A DNA stretch of 64,000 bases from Pikeienuella piscinae (GTDB lineage Bacteria; Pseudomonadota; Alphaproteobacteria; Rhodobacterales; Rhodobacteraceae): contig NZ_CP049056.1 of the NCBI RefSeq assembly GCF_011044155.1, forward strand, positions 2,108,001 to 2,172,000. The letters are read 5' to 3'. The notes under the pieces are model-generated. The model was not told the origin of the DNA. It ran no database searches and saw nothing but the letters and a program-made list of their open reading frames with translations. Made by a program: the position numbers and the translations under genes. Shown piece by piece: positions 18,309 to 26,131 of this stretch (its first letter is position 1; each line of letters opens with the position of its first letter).

Positions 18309-19357
18309 AATTTCGCCTCGTCACGGTCCAGAAGCGGGTCGCGCCCCCGGCTCGCCTTCCATTTCTCCCAAAGCCCGAGGATGCCGTCCGGCGACCAGAA
18401 GACGATGGCGAGAAAGCCGATTCCGATCAGAAGCTGGAAGCGTTCCCCGGCGAGGCCGAGGCCGACCAGCGCATCGGTCGCGAAGGTCTTGAGGATGACA
18501 TAGATCAGCGCGCCGATGAACGGCCCGATCGGATGGCGGACGCCGCCGATCACCGCAATGATCAGGATATCGATCACCGGCCCGACGCCGACCGTGCCCG
18601 GGGAGACCTGCGCCGACTGCCAGGTCAGGAGAATCCCGCCGATCCCGGCGATCAGCGCGGCGAAAGCGTAGGCGGCGACGCGGTGTGCGTTGACGTTGTA
18701 GCCGAGCGCCGCCATCCGGCGCGGATTGTCCCGTACGCCCTGCAGCGCCAGCCCGAACGGCGCGCGGGAAAGGTAGAGCACGGCGAAATAGGCGAGGGCG
18801 GCCCAGAACAGCGTCAGGTAATAGAACGCCGTCGGCCCGCGCCAGTCGACGCCGAAAAGCGGCGGCGGCAGGATGCCGTTCAGGCCGTTGAAACCGTTGA
18901 AAACGACATAATTCTGCCTGACGAAATAGAAGAAGGCCGAGGCGATCGCGAGGGTGATCATGATCGTGTAGATCCCCTCCGTCCTGACCGCGAGCCAACC
19001 GGTCAGCGTTCCGAAGACCATCGCGACGATCAGCGCCAGCGGGATCGCCAGATACCAGGGCCAGCCCTGCGAAATGTCGGTGATGGCGCTGGTTCCGAAG
19101 ATCGCGACCATGTAGCCGGCCAGCCCCGCCACCGTCATCTGCACGAGGCTGACCATGCCGCCATAGCCGGCGAGAAACATCAGGCTGAGCGCGATCATGC
19201 CGAGAATGAAGGTCCAGCCGAAAATCTGGTAGAGCGCATAGTCCCCCGCGATCGCCGGCATGACGATCAGGATCGCGCCGACAAGCCAGTAGGCGAGCGG
19301 AATCCGGCTCTCGCGCACCGCCGCGATCTCCGCCGGTCTTTCCTCCGTCAGCGCCAT
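18305..19357 (-). CDS. livM: Branched-chain-type ABC transporter permease LivM
   Basis: A 350-residue inner-membrane permease with about ten predicted hydrophobic segments. It carries the LivM marks LAGYGGMVSLVQMTVAGLAGY and the ATPase-contact region LQGVRDNPRRMAALGYNV. Its ATG (19357) directly abuts the LivH stop and its end overlaps the LivG start. It forms the membrane channel with LivH. Confidence 0.94.
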   Translation of the reverse strand: MALTEERPAEIAAVRESRIPLAYWLVGAILIVMPAIAGDYALYQIFGWTFILGMIALSLMFLAGYGGMVSLVQMTVAGLAGYMVAIFGTSAITDISQGWPWYLAIPLALIVAMVFGTLTGWLAVRTEGIYTIMITLAIASAFFYFVRQNYVVFNGFNGLNGILPPPLFGVDWRGPTAFYYLTLFWAALAYFAVLYLSRAPFGLALQGVRDNPRRMAALGYNVNAHRVAAYAFAALIAGIGGILLTWQSAQVSPGTVGVGPVIDILIIAVIGGVRHPIGPFIGALIYVILKTFATDALVGLGLAGERFQLLIGIGFLAIVFWSPDGILGLWEKWKASRGRDPLLDRDEAKF

Positions 19358-20368
19358 TCAGGCCCTCCCCATAAGGCCCTGCGGCCGGAAGGCCAGCACG
19401 ACGACCATGATCAGGAAGGTGAGAACGACCGCATAGGTCGGGAAATAGACCGAGCCGAACTGCTCCGCGAGGCCGATCAGCAGCGCGCCGAGCGCGGCGC
19501 CGGGAATCGAACCCATCCCGCCGACGATCACCACGACGAGCGAGGCGAGAAGAAAGCGGATGTCCTCGCCCGGCGCGACCGACTGGAAGGTGCCGCCGAC
19601 GACGCCGGCCATGCCGGCGAGCCCGGCGCCGAAAGCGAAGACGCCGACGAAAACGAGCTGGATGCGCGCGCCCGTCGCCGAGAGCATGTCGCGGTCATCG
19701 ACCCCGGCGCGGATCAGCATGCCCACCCGCGTCCGGTTGAGAAGCAGCCACATCGCGACCCCGACCGCCACGGAAGCCAGGAAAATCACGATCCGCACCA
19801 CCGGATATTTCATGTAGACGATGTCGCCCGATCTTTTCTGCGCGGTGGAGAGGAATGTCTCCACCGGCCCGCTCAGCCAGCCCGGCGGCGAGATGTTGTA
19901 ATAGTCGCCCCCCCAGATCCAGAGCATCAGGTCCGCCAGAACGATGGAAATACCGATGGTCACCAACGTCTGGCGCAGATCCTCCCCCTCCATCCGACGG
20001 AAGACGAAGATCTGCAAAAGCACGCCGAGCGCGGCGACGACGACGAAGGCGGCCGGAAATGCGAGCAGCCAGTAGCCGGTCCAGTCCGCCGCCAGAAACC
20101 CGACATAGCCGCCGAGAAGATAGAGCGAGCCATGCGCGAGATTGACGTTGCGCATCAACCCGAAGATCAGCGTGAAGCCCGAGGCGACAAGGAAATACAG
20201 CCCGCCCAGCGTCACCCCGTTGAAGAGCGCGTTGAGGAAGATCTTCTTGCGCCCGATGGCGTCCGTCAGCCAGTCCGGCCAGAGTGCGAAGATCATCCAC
20301 AGAAGGATCGCGACGAGAATCGCGATGATCCCGCTCCAGACCGGGTGACGGCTGTAAAACCCTCTCAC
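19358..20368 (-). CDS. livH: Branched-chain-type ABC transporter permease LivH
   Basis: A 336-residue permease with the LivH signature region FNGVTLGGLYFLVASGFTLIFGLMRNVNLAHGS-type block (positions about 49-80) and the EAA-like loop VGMLIRAGVDDRDMLSA. The GTG start at 20368 is preceded by GGAGG at a suitable distance. It is longer than a typical LivH (about 290-310) because of an extra N-terminal hydrophobic segment (about 10-35). It is the first gene of the LivHMGF set after the AraC gene. Confidence 0.93.
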   Translation of the reverse strand: MRGFYSRHPVWSGIIAILVAILLWMIFALWPDWLTDAIGRKKIFLNALFNGVTLGGLYFLVASGFTLIFGLMRNVNLAHGSLYLLGGYVGFLAADWTGYWLLAFPAAFVVVAALGVLLQIFVFRRMEGEDLRQTLVTIGISIVLADLMLWIWGGDYYNISPPGWLSGPVETFLSTAQKRSGDIVYMKYPVVRIVIFLASVAVGVAMWLLLNRTRVGMLIRAGVDDRDMLSATGARIQLVFVGVFAFGAGLAGMAGVVGGTFQSVAPGEDIRFLLASLVVVIVGGMGSIPGAALGALLIGLAEQFGSVYFPTYAVVLTFLIMVVVLAFRPQGLMGRA

Positions 20369-20540
20369 CGGCGTCCTCCGTCGCTGGCGGGGCGCGCGTG
20401 GCCTCTCGATGCCGGCATGGTCCGGCTTCCTTCCCTTGGTCGCGCGGTCATTCGCATGCCGCTCCGCTCTTTGGTCATACCTATCCGCCCGTCAGCTCCG
20501 GGCGCATACCCGACAGTCTCTCCGGGTCGCCCCTGATCGG

Positions 20541-20565
20541 CAAAACCGGGCGCCCCGGCGGCGCC
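20541..20565 (-). terminator. Possible rho-independent terminator after the AraC gene
   Basis: On the - strand a stem GGCGCC-GCCGG-GGCGCC (20549-20565) starts immediately after the AraC stop and is followed by CCGGTTTTGCC. The T-run is short, so termination may be partial and read-through into livH is possible. Confidence 0.4.
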
Positions 20566-21390
20566 TCAGCTTACATGCGCGACACGTCGATAATCGCTCG
20601 GCGGGATGCCGACATTGGACGAGAAGAACCGCGTGAAGCTGGCCTGGCTGGAGAAACCGAGATCGAAGCTGATCTCCGTCACCGATTTCACCGAGTGCAT
20701 CAGGTCGTCGATCGCCTGTTCGGCCCGGAGCGTGTTGAGGTAGAGATTCGGCGTGATCCCCATCTGCTTGCGAAAGAGCTTGAAGAAATGCGGCCGGCTC
20801 AGCCCGGCTTCGCGCGCCAGCCAGTCCATCTCCATGTCCTCGGTGAAATTCTCCTGCATCAGGCGGAGCGAACGGCGCACGCGATAGTCGGAGAACCGTC
20901 CCTTCCCGATCGAGAGCGCGTCGCGTTCCCCCAGCCCGCGCCAGGACTGCTCGAAACAGAGGCTCGCCATCTCGAAGAGATAGCCGTCGAAAAGGCTCGG
21001 GCTTTCCGCGTCGAGCAGGAGACCGGTCAACCGTTTCACCGCAAGCTCGATCTGCCGGGTGCGGCGGATCGACGGGCGCCCGAAACTCAGCGCGAATTCC
21101 GCCGAGCGGCTCGTCTCCAGGAACCACATCGGCTTGATGTAGAGGACGAGATTGAGACAGGCGCCCGAGCCGACGAGATCGAAGCTGTGCGGCTCCCACG
21201 GGCTGATCGCGGCGCCCGTCGCGTCGTCGCTGATGACGCGCGCGTCGCCGATGGCGAGATCGCCATGCGCGCCGCCGAGATGGAAGATCAGGTGCCCTTC
21301 GCGGTGGGCGTGCATGACCATCGGCTTGTCGATCCGGTAGAGCGCCGCGCGGCCAAAATCCCCGTGAAGGACCGCTAGGGCCTCGCTCAT
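20566..21390 (-). CDS. AraC family transcriptional regulator
   Basis: A 274-residue regulator. An N-terminal cupin-like ligand-binding part (about 10-150; HAHREGHLIFHLGG) is followed by the two AraC helix-turn-helix motifs (about 175-272; WLAREAGLSRPHFFKLFRKQMG and ISFDLGFSSQASFTRFFSSNVG). An ATG at 21405 is possible, but GGGAGGAA lies between it and the ATG at 21390, at ideal spacing for the latter, so I chose 21390. It lies inside the transport/catabolic run, upstream of livH, and probably activates that run in response to the transported compound. Confidence 0.92.
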   Translation of the reverse strand: MSEALAVLHGDFGRAALYRIDKPMVMHAHREGHLIFHLGGAHGDLAIGDARVISDDATGAAISPWEPHSFDLVGSGACLNLVLYIKPMWFLETSRSAEFALSFGRPSIRRTRQIELAVKRLTGLLLDAESPSLFDGYLFEMASLCFEQSWRGLGERDALSIGKGRFSDYRVRRSLRLMQENFTEDMEMDWLAREAGLSRPHFFKLFRKQMGITPNLYLNTLRAEQAIDDLMHSVKSVTEISFDLGFSSQASFTRFFSSNVGIPPSDYRRVAHVS

Positions 21391-21559
21391 GGCTGTTCCT
21401 CCCATACGGCTTGGCCGACGCTTCGATCTCGCCAGCCCGGTTTTCTTTCATTGGAGGCCGCGAATCGGCCGGCATGCAAGAGGAAAGGGGAAAAAAGATG
21501 GGACCGGCCGTTACGTCATGCGCCCCGGACCCGTCGCGCCGGGGCCGCGCAACGCCCGG

Positions 21560-22699
21560 TCAATGCACCGCCCTGAGAAGCGAACGCAGCTCCTCCCCCC
21601 TCGCCGGCGTCGCGTTCCGCGCGGCCGCGAGATCGCGCGCCGCCTCCTCCGCGGCGCGCCCGATCTCGGCCAGGCTGACGCCCATTTCCGACAGGCTCGC
21701 CGGCAGCGGCAGCGGCGCCATGAAGCGCCGCACCCCCTCCGCTAGGTCGGCGCCGGCGTCGAGCCCGAGCAGCGCGCGCACCGTCTCGCCGCGCTGCGCG
21801 CCGGCGCGGTGCTCCGGATCGGCTCCGATCATCCGCAGGACGCCCGGCAGCACCAGCCGGCTGACCGCACCGCTGTCGGGCGCGGCGCTGGAGACGGCGC
21901 AAAGCGCGTTGACCAGCGCATAGGCGAGCCCCGGGCCCTTCTGCTGAGCGAGCGCGCCGTTGAGGCTGGCGGCGGACAACTCGCGCCGGTCGGCGAGCGC
22001 GCCGCTCCTGAGGGCGTTGTGAAGGCTTCTGACCGCGCGGCGCAGCCCGTCGAGCGCGATGCCTTCGGCCGGCGGGTTGTAGCCCCGCGCGAGATAGGCC
22101 TCGACACAGGCCGCGAACGCCTCGGCGCCCGCGCTCGCGCTCTCACCCGCGTCGGCGTCGAGCGTCAGCGTCGGGTCGCAGATCGCCACCGAGGGGATGA
22201 GAAGCCGCGTCGCCAGCAGCGCGCGCCGCTCGTCCAGCGTCACCACCGAAGCGAAGGCGCTGACCGAGGCGCCGTAGCCGCGGATCGTTGGGATCGCGAT
22301 CAGGTCGGGTGCCGCGTCCGCGAGCTTCGGCTCGCCGCCCCGCGCCAGATCGGCGAGCGGCCGCCCGTCCGCCGCCGCCAGCCGCGCGATCTTGGCGAAA
22401 TTGATCGCCGCGCGGTCGCCGAAGGCGATCAGGGAGTCGCGCTCCGTCGCGCTGTATTCCGCCGCCAGCCGCCGCGCGGCGGCCTCGTGCGGGAACCGGG
22501 GGCAGCCGCTGAAGAACGCCGCGTCGGTCTTGATCGGCAGCGCCGCCAGCAACCGCTCCATGGCATCGCACGCGGGGCCCTTGGGGCCGGCGACGATAAG
22601 CGGGCGGCGCCTTCCGCGTTCGCTCATCTCGCCCCAGAGCGCCTCTTCCAGCACACCGTCGGCGAAATGGACGCGCGTCAGGTAATTGATCAGGGTCAT
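21560..22699 (-). CDS. Iron-alcohol-dehydrogenase-fold protein without metal ligands
   Basis: A 379-residue protein with the dehydroquinate synthase/Fe-ADH fold. Family landmarks are recognisable but altered. IAFGDRAAINFAK stands for GGGSxxDxAK, and IPTIRGYGASVSAFASV stands for IPTTAGTGSE. At the four metal ligands (usually Asp, His, His, His) I read E193, A197, Y260 and S276. A normal iron- or zinc-dependent alcohol dehydrogenase or maleylacetate reductase reaction is therefore unlikely. It lies between the substrate-binding protein and AraC genes of the same strand, so it probably belongs to the same system, perhaps as a binding protein or a metal-independent enzyme. The reading frame is intact with good codon use, so it does not look like a decaying pseudogene. 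Confidence 0.8.
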   Translation of the reverse strand: MTLINYLTRVHFADGVLEEALWGEMSERGRRRPLIVAGPKGPACDAMERLLAALPIKTDAAFFSGCPRFPHEAAARRLAAEYSATERDSLIAFGDRAAINFAKIARLAAADGRPLADLARGGEPKLADAAPDLIAIPTIRGYGASVSAFASVVTLDERRALLATRLLIPSVAICDPTLTLDADAGESASAGAEAFAACVEAYLARGYNPPAEGIALDGLRRAVRSLHNALRSGALADRRELSAASLNGALAQQKGPGLAYALVNALCAVSSAAPDSGAVSRLVLPGVLRMIGADPEHRAGAQRGETVRALLGLDAGADLAEGVRRFMAPLPLPASLSEMGVSLAEIGRAAEEAARDLAAARNATPARGEELRSLLRAVH

Positions 22700-22825
22700 G
22701 CCGCTATCCGCACGCCCCGCGCCGGCATGGCGCTGTTCCGCGGGCCTGGAGGTGGAGCCGGGCGGACGAACGCGCCGCCCGGCTCCTTCACAGGGAGAGT
22801 CCCCTCACCCCGATTGCGACCGTCC

Positions 22826-24091
22826 TCAGTAGGACTGCTTGCACGGCGGGTTGTCGCGGCTCGGCAGCCCGATCTCGGCGAACTTCTCCGCCGAGAAGCC
22901 GAGCAGCTGATCGACATTCTCGATCACCTTGACGACCTGGGTCGCGAGCGTCCCGTCGTCCTTCTCGATCACCTCGTAGATGAAGTTGGTGCCGATCGCC
23001 TGGCGGTTGTCGTCGAGCGTGATATGGCCGTTCGGCGCGTCAAGCTCGATATCCTTCAGACACTGCCGGAGCGCGGCCTGGTTCTCGTCGCCGGCGATCT
23101 CCGCATTCAGCTCATCAAGGCAGGTCAGCGCAGCCGTGGTTGCGTTGTAATAATTGGTGGCGAGCAGCGACGGCGAAGGGAACCGCTCCTCCGGCGGGAA
23201 GGTGTCCTGATAATCCTTCACGAATTTCTGCCAGCCCTCATCCTCCCAGGTGTCGGCCATGCCGCCCGCGGCGGGCACGCCGATCAGCGCGTCCTTGGCG
23301 GAGCCCTTGGAGTTAAGCACCGTGCCGTCGATCATGATCGTGCCGCCGACCAGGTTCGCGTCGCCGCCAGCCTGCTGGTACTGGTTGAGGAAGTTGACCG
23401 CGTCGCCGCCGCCAAGCCCGAGGTAGATCGCGTCGACATCATCCGGCAGCGCCGCGATGATCGAACCGAAATCCTTGGTGCCGAGCGGGACCCAGAGCCG
23501 CTCGGTGATCTCGCCGCCGGCCTGGCAGTAGTCGAGCGCGAGGCCCATGACCTGCGTGTAGACGAAGGAGTAATCCTCGCCGACCGTCGCGATCGTCTCG
23601 TAGCCCTTCTCATTGTAGATGTAGTCGCCAAGGCCCTGATGCCACTGGGCGCCGTTCATGTTGTAGCGGAAGTAGTTTTCCGACGGCGTGATATAGGTCG
23701 TCTCCAGCGCGCCGGAGGCGGCGTCGATGAACGTCGTCTGCGGCTGGGTCTTGGAATAGTCGCGGATCGCGATGCCCTCGGAACCCGAGAGCGGGCCGAT
23801 CACCAGACTGACGCCCTCCTGCTCCACCAACTTGCGGGCCCCGCGCACGGCGCTGTCGGGCGAGGCGTCGGTCGGCTGGATGATCAGGTTGATCTTCTTG
23901 CCGCCGGCCATGCCGTCATGCAGGCGCAGCGCGGTCTTGAGGCCGCGCACGCCATCCTCGCCGAGCACGGTGTAGGTGCCTTCGAGCGGCGCGAGCACGC
24001 CGACATCGAGCGTGTCCTGCGCCGCCGCGCCGCCTGCGGCGCCGGCGACGAGGGCGGCCACGGCCGCGGTCGTGAAATCTCTGAGTTTCAT
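22826..24091 (-). CDS. Branched-chain-type ABC transporter substrate-binding protein
   Basis: A 421-residue periplasmic binding protein (Peripla_BP_6 type) with a clear Sec signal peptide (MKLRDFTTAAVAALVAGAAG, cleavage after about AAA-28). Mature blocks DTLDVGVLAPLEGTYTVLGEDG and VSLVIGPLSGSEGIAIRDYS fit the family. The ATG at 24091 has GGAGGAAAGC in front. It is the first gene of the minus-strand run and presumably delivers the ligand to LivHMGF. The ligand is unknown; such proteins bind amino acids, amides, aromatic acids or urea. Confidence 0.93.
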   Translation of the reverse strand: MKLRDFTTAAVAALVAGAAGGAAAQDTLDVGVLAPLEGTYTVLGEDGVRGLKTALRLHDGMAGGKKINLIIQPTDASPDSAVRGARKLVEQEGVSLVIGPLSGSEGIAIRDYSKTQPQTTFIDAASGALETTYITPSENYFRYNMNGAQWHQGLGDYIYNEKGYETIATVGEDYSFVYTQVMGLALDYCQAGGEITERLWVPLGTKDFGSIIAALPDDVDAIYLGLGGGDAVNFLNQYQQAGGDANLVGGTIMIDGTVLNSKGSAKDALIGVPAAGGMADTWEDEGWQKFVKDYQDTFPPEERFPSPSLLATNYYNATTAALTCLDELNAEIAGDENQAALRQCLKDIELDAPNGHITLDDNRQAIGTNFIYEVIEKDDGTLATQVVKVIENVDQLLGFSAEKFAEIGLPSRDNPPCKQSY

Positions 24092-24344
24092 GCTTTCCTC
24101 CCGGGTTCTTTGTCTCGCCCCCGAAGCGAAACGCGCCGCAGGGTCGCCTGCATAGTGCGGCGGCCAGCGACCGGGGCCGATGTCGGATCGTATCGGCCCC
24201 GTAACGCTCAGTATCTTTTTTGCGCGCTCGCCGGCGCCGGCCGCGCGCATCGCTCGATTGACGCCGGGGCGCTCGCGCTGTCTAGATGCCGCCCGTCAAC
24301 AGGAAGCGGGCCCGGGCGGGCGCCGAAAATCGAGAGGAAAGACC
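24092..24344. promoter_or_regulatory. Divergent intergenic region between the binding-protein gene and the SDR gene
   Basis: These 253 bases must hold the promoters for both the leftward transport/catabolic run and the rightward SDR gene. It includes an A/T-richer patch near 24208-24222 (cagtatctttttt). I could not identify clear -35/-10 boxes or an AraC operator by eye. Confidence 0.5.
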
Positions 24345-25049
24345 ATGGATGTATCAGGCAAGACGGCGCTCGTCTTCGGCGGAACCTCGGGCATTGGGCT
24401 CGCCGCCGCCAAGCGGCTGGCCGCTGGCGGCGCGAAGGTGGTCGCGATCAGCCGCAACCCGGATCGCGCCGGCGAGGTTCCGGCGGGCGTGACGCTCGCC
24501 CAGTGCGACGTTCGCGACCCGGAGGCGCTTCGGGCGCTTTTCGCCGAGTATGCGCCGTTCGACATCCTGATCAGCGCCGCGACCGGCGGCGACCGCGCGA
24601 TCGGCCCGTTCCTCAAGATGGATATGGACGGCTTCAAATCCTCCTTCGACAAGCTCTGGGGCTACGCCAATGTCGTCCGCTTCGGCGCCGAACACATGAG
24701 CGAAACGGGGTCCATCGTGCTCGTCAGCGGCGCGCCGGCGCGCAAGACGAAACCCGGCCAGGTCGCGATCGGCTCCGTTGGCGGCGCGGTGGAGGCGCTG
24801 GTTCGCGCCGTCGCGCCCGAGATCGCGCCCCGGCGCCTCAATGTGGTTTCGCCTGGCCAGATCGACACGCCGATGGTGGCGCTCTCCGGCGAGGAGCGCG
24901 TGGCGCATTACAAGAAGACCACCGCCGGACATGTCATCCCGCGGGCCGGCACGGCCGACGAAGTGGCGCACGCCATCCTCTTCATGGTCGAGAACGATTT
25001 TGTCACCGGCACGACGATCGACGTGGATGGCGGCTGGCTGCTTTCCTGA
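24345..25049 (+). CDS. Atypical short-chain dehydrogenase/reductase without the YxxxK pair
   Basis: A 234-residue Rossmann-fold SDR. The cofactor loop GGTSGIG and the late motif VSPGQIDTPM and C-terminal VTGTTIDVDGGW are normal. The NNAG-like motif is replaced by ISAATGG. The catalytic Tyr and Lys are missing: aligning by the following AVEAL helix puts Ile and Gly at those positions (VAIGSVGGAVEAL). GAGAGGAAAG precedes the ATG at 24345. It is divergent from the transport operon. It may bind NAD(P)H without classical SDR catalysis, or use other residues. Confidence 0.85.
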   Translation: MDVSGKTALVFGGTSGIGLAAAKRLAAGGAKVVAISRNPDRAGEVPAGVTLAQCDVRDPEALRALFAEYAPFDILISAATGGDRAIGPFLKMDMDGFKSSFDKLWGYANVVRFGAEHMSETGSIVLVSGAPARKTKPGQVAIGSVGGAVEALVRAVAPEIAPRRLNVVSPGQIDTPMVALSGEERVAHYKKTTAGHVIPRAGTADEVAHAILFMVENDFVTGTTIDVDGGWLLS

Positions 25050-25067
25050 CGCCAACCCATCGCCTGT

Positions 25068-25093
25068 TTCGCCCCGCGTCATCGCGGGGCGAA
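25068..25093. terminator. Bidirectional hairpin between convergent genes
   Basis: A perfect 11-bp stem TTCGCCCCGCG/CGCGGGGCGAA with a TCAT loop lies between two convergent stop codons (25049 and 25110). There is no long T-run on either side, so efficiency is uncertain. Confidence 0.65.
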
Positions 25094-25109
25094 TGCGGGG
25101 CGTCTCCGC

Positions 25110-25487
25110 TCAGCCCTTGACCGTGATATCGTGCGGCACGCCGTCCTCGAGCGTGATCCGCGAGGGAAGGATCCGGCGGATCGAGCGGTCGACCGGCCGC
25201 ACGCCCTCGACGATGACATTGTCGCGCATCTTGAACTCCTTGCCGGAGCTGCTGAATCCGGCTCGCTCCAGCGTGTACTGGTCGCCGATATCGACCTCCC
25301 AGTCCTCACCGTCGACGCGCATCCAGAACTCCCAATGCGGAAACCCGTCCATCTCCTTCGAGATCCAGCCTTCGAGGACGATCGGGTTCTCGGTGTCCCA
25401 GGCCATGTAGCCATGATGCGCGACGGCGGGCCGGATGAGCGCGGCGGCGCCGAGAAGGCCGAGAAAGCCGCGTCGGTGAAAGTACAT
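25110..25487 (-). CDS. Tat-exported DUF6152-like protein
   Basis: A 125-residue protein with a Tat-like signal (HRRGFLGLLGAAALIRPAVA) and a small beta-rich mature domain beginning AHHGYMAWDTENP. Size, signal and the HHxxxxWD start match what I remember of DUF6152, a family without a known function. I chose the ATG at 25487, which directly gives the Tat signal; the frame extends upstream into an unrelated reading. It is 17 bases after the neighbouring membrane-protein gene, with which it is probably co-expressed. The His pair right after cleavage could bind a metal (inference). Confidence 0.72.
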   Translation of the reverse strand: MYFHRRGFLGLLGAAALIRPAVAHHGYMAWDTENPIVLEGWISKEMDGFPHWEFWMRVDGEDWEVDIGDQYTLERAGFSSSGKEFKMRDNVIVEGVRPVDRSIRRILPSRITLEDGVPHDITVKG

Positions 25488-25504
25488 TGTCGTCTCCAGT
25501 CTCA

Positions 25505-25990
25505 CTATGGCCAGTTGGGAAAATAGGCGATCATCCGCCCGGCGACCAGCGCGCCGAGCCAGCAGCAAAGCGACGCGGCCCCATGCAGCGCCGCCTGACG
25601 GTCCGTCGCGCTCTCCAGCCAGAGCCCGGCGCGCACATGAAAGAGCAGCGCCAGCACCGTCCCCAGCGTGATCAGGCAGAGCTTCCAGTAAAAGATCGTG
25701 ACGCCGACATAATGCCCGGCCCGCACGGAAAAGAGCACCAGCCCGGCGGAGACCGCCAACAGGAGCCCGAAAGCGGCGATCGGAACCAGCACCCGCGCCA
25801 GTTCTTCGCGCCCGACGCCGCGCCAGAGCCCGAGAAGCCGCAGATCCATCGGCAGGATCGCCCCGACGAGCAGCGCGACGCCGAGCACATGCGCGGTGTT
25901 CGCGAGCGAATACCAGAGCGGCGAGAATTTCATCGCATGCACGAAACCCGTCGCCTCGATGGCGGCGGCGAAACTGGCGAGCGTGTCCAT
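25505..25990 (-). CDS. Small four- or five-helix membrane protein (DUF6644-like)
   Basis: A 161-residue integral membrane protein with hydrophobic segments near residues 28-50, 62-85, 90-110, 115-128 and 137-155. Conserved-looking polar spots are HAMKFSPLWYSLANTAHVLG and FHVRAGLW, His-rich positions that could hold haem or a metal. The ATG at 25990 is followed by a normal cytoplasmic start. It is the upstream partner of the Tat-exported protein. I recall the pair as DUF6644 with DUF6152, but cannot check this here. Confidence 0.68.
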   Translation of the reverse strand: MDTLASFAAAIEATGFVHAMKFSPLWYSLANTAHVLGVALLVGAILPMDLRLLGLWRGVGREELARVLVPIAAFGLLLAVSAGLVLFSVRAGHYVGVTIFYWKLCLITLGTVLALLFHVRAGLWLESATDRQAALHGAASLCCWLGALVAGRMIAYFPNWP

Positions 25991-26131
25991 GGGCGGCGTT
26001 CCTTGCGTTTGCTCGCCCGTTGATAGCCGGGCGGAAACGCCCCCGCCAGTGCGCCGAATCGCCGGCGCGCGTCGCCAATTGCGCGCCGGAGCCCGCGAAA
26101 GCGTCGATCGCATCGACGAGGGGGACTATCG

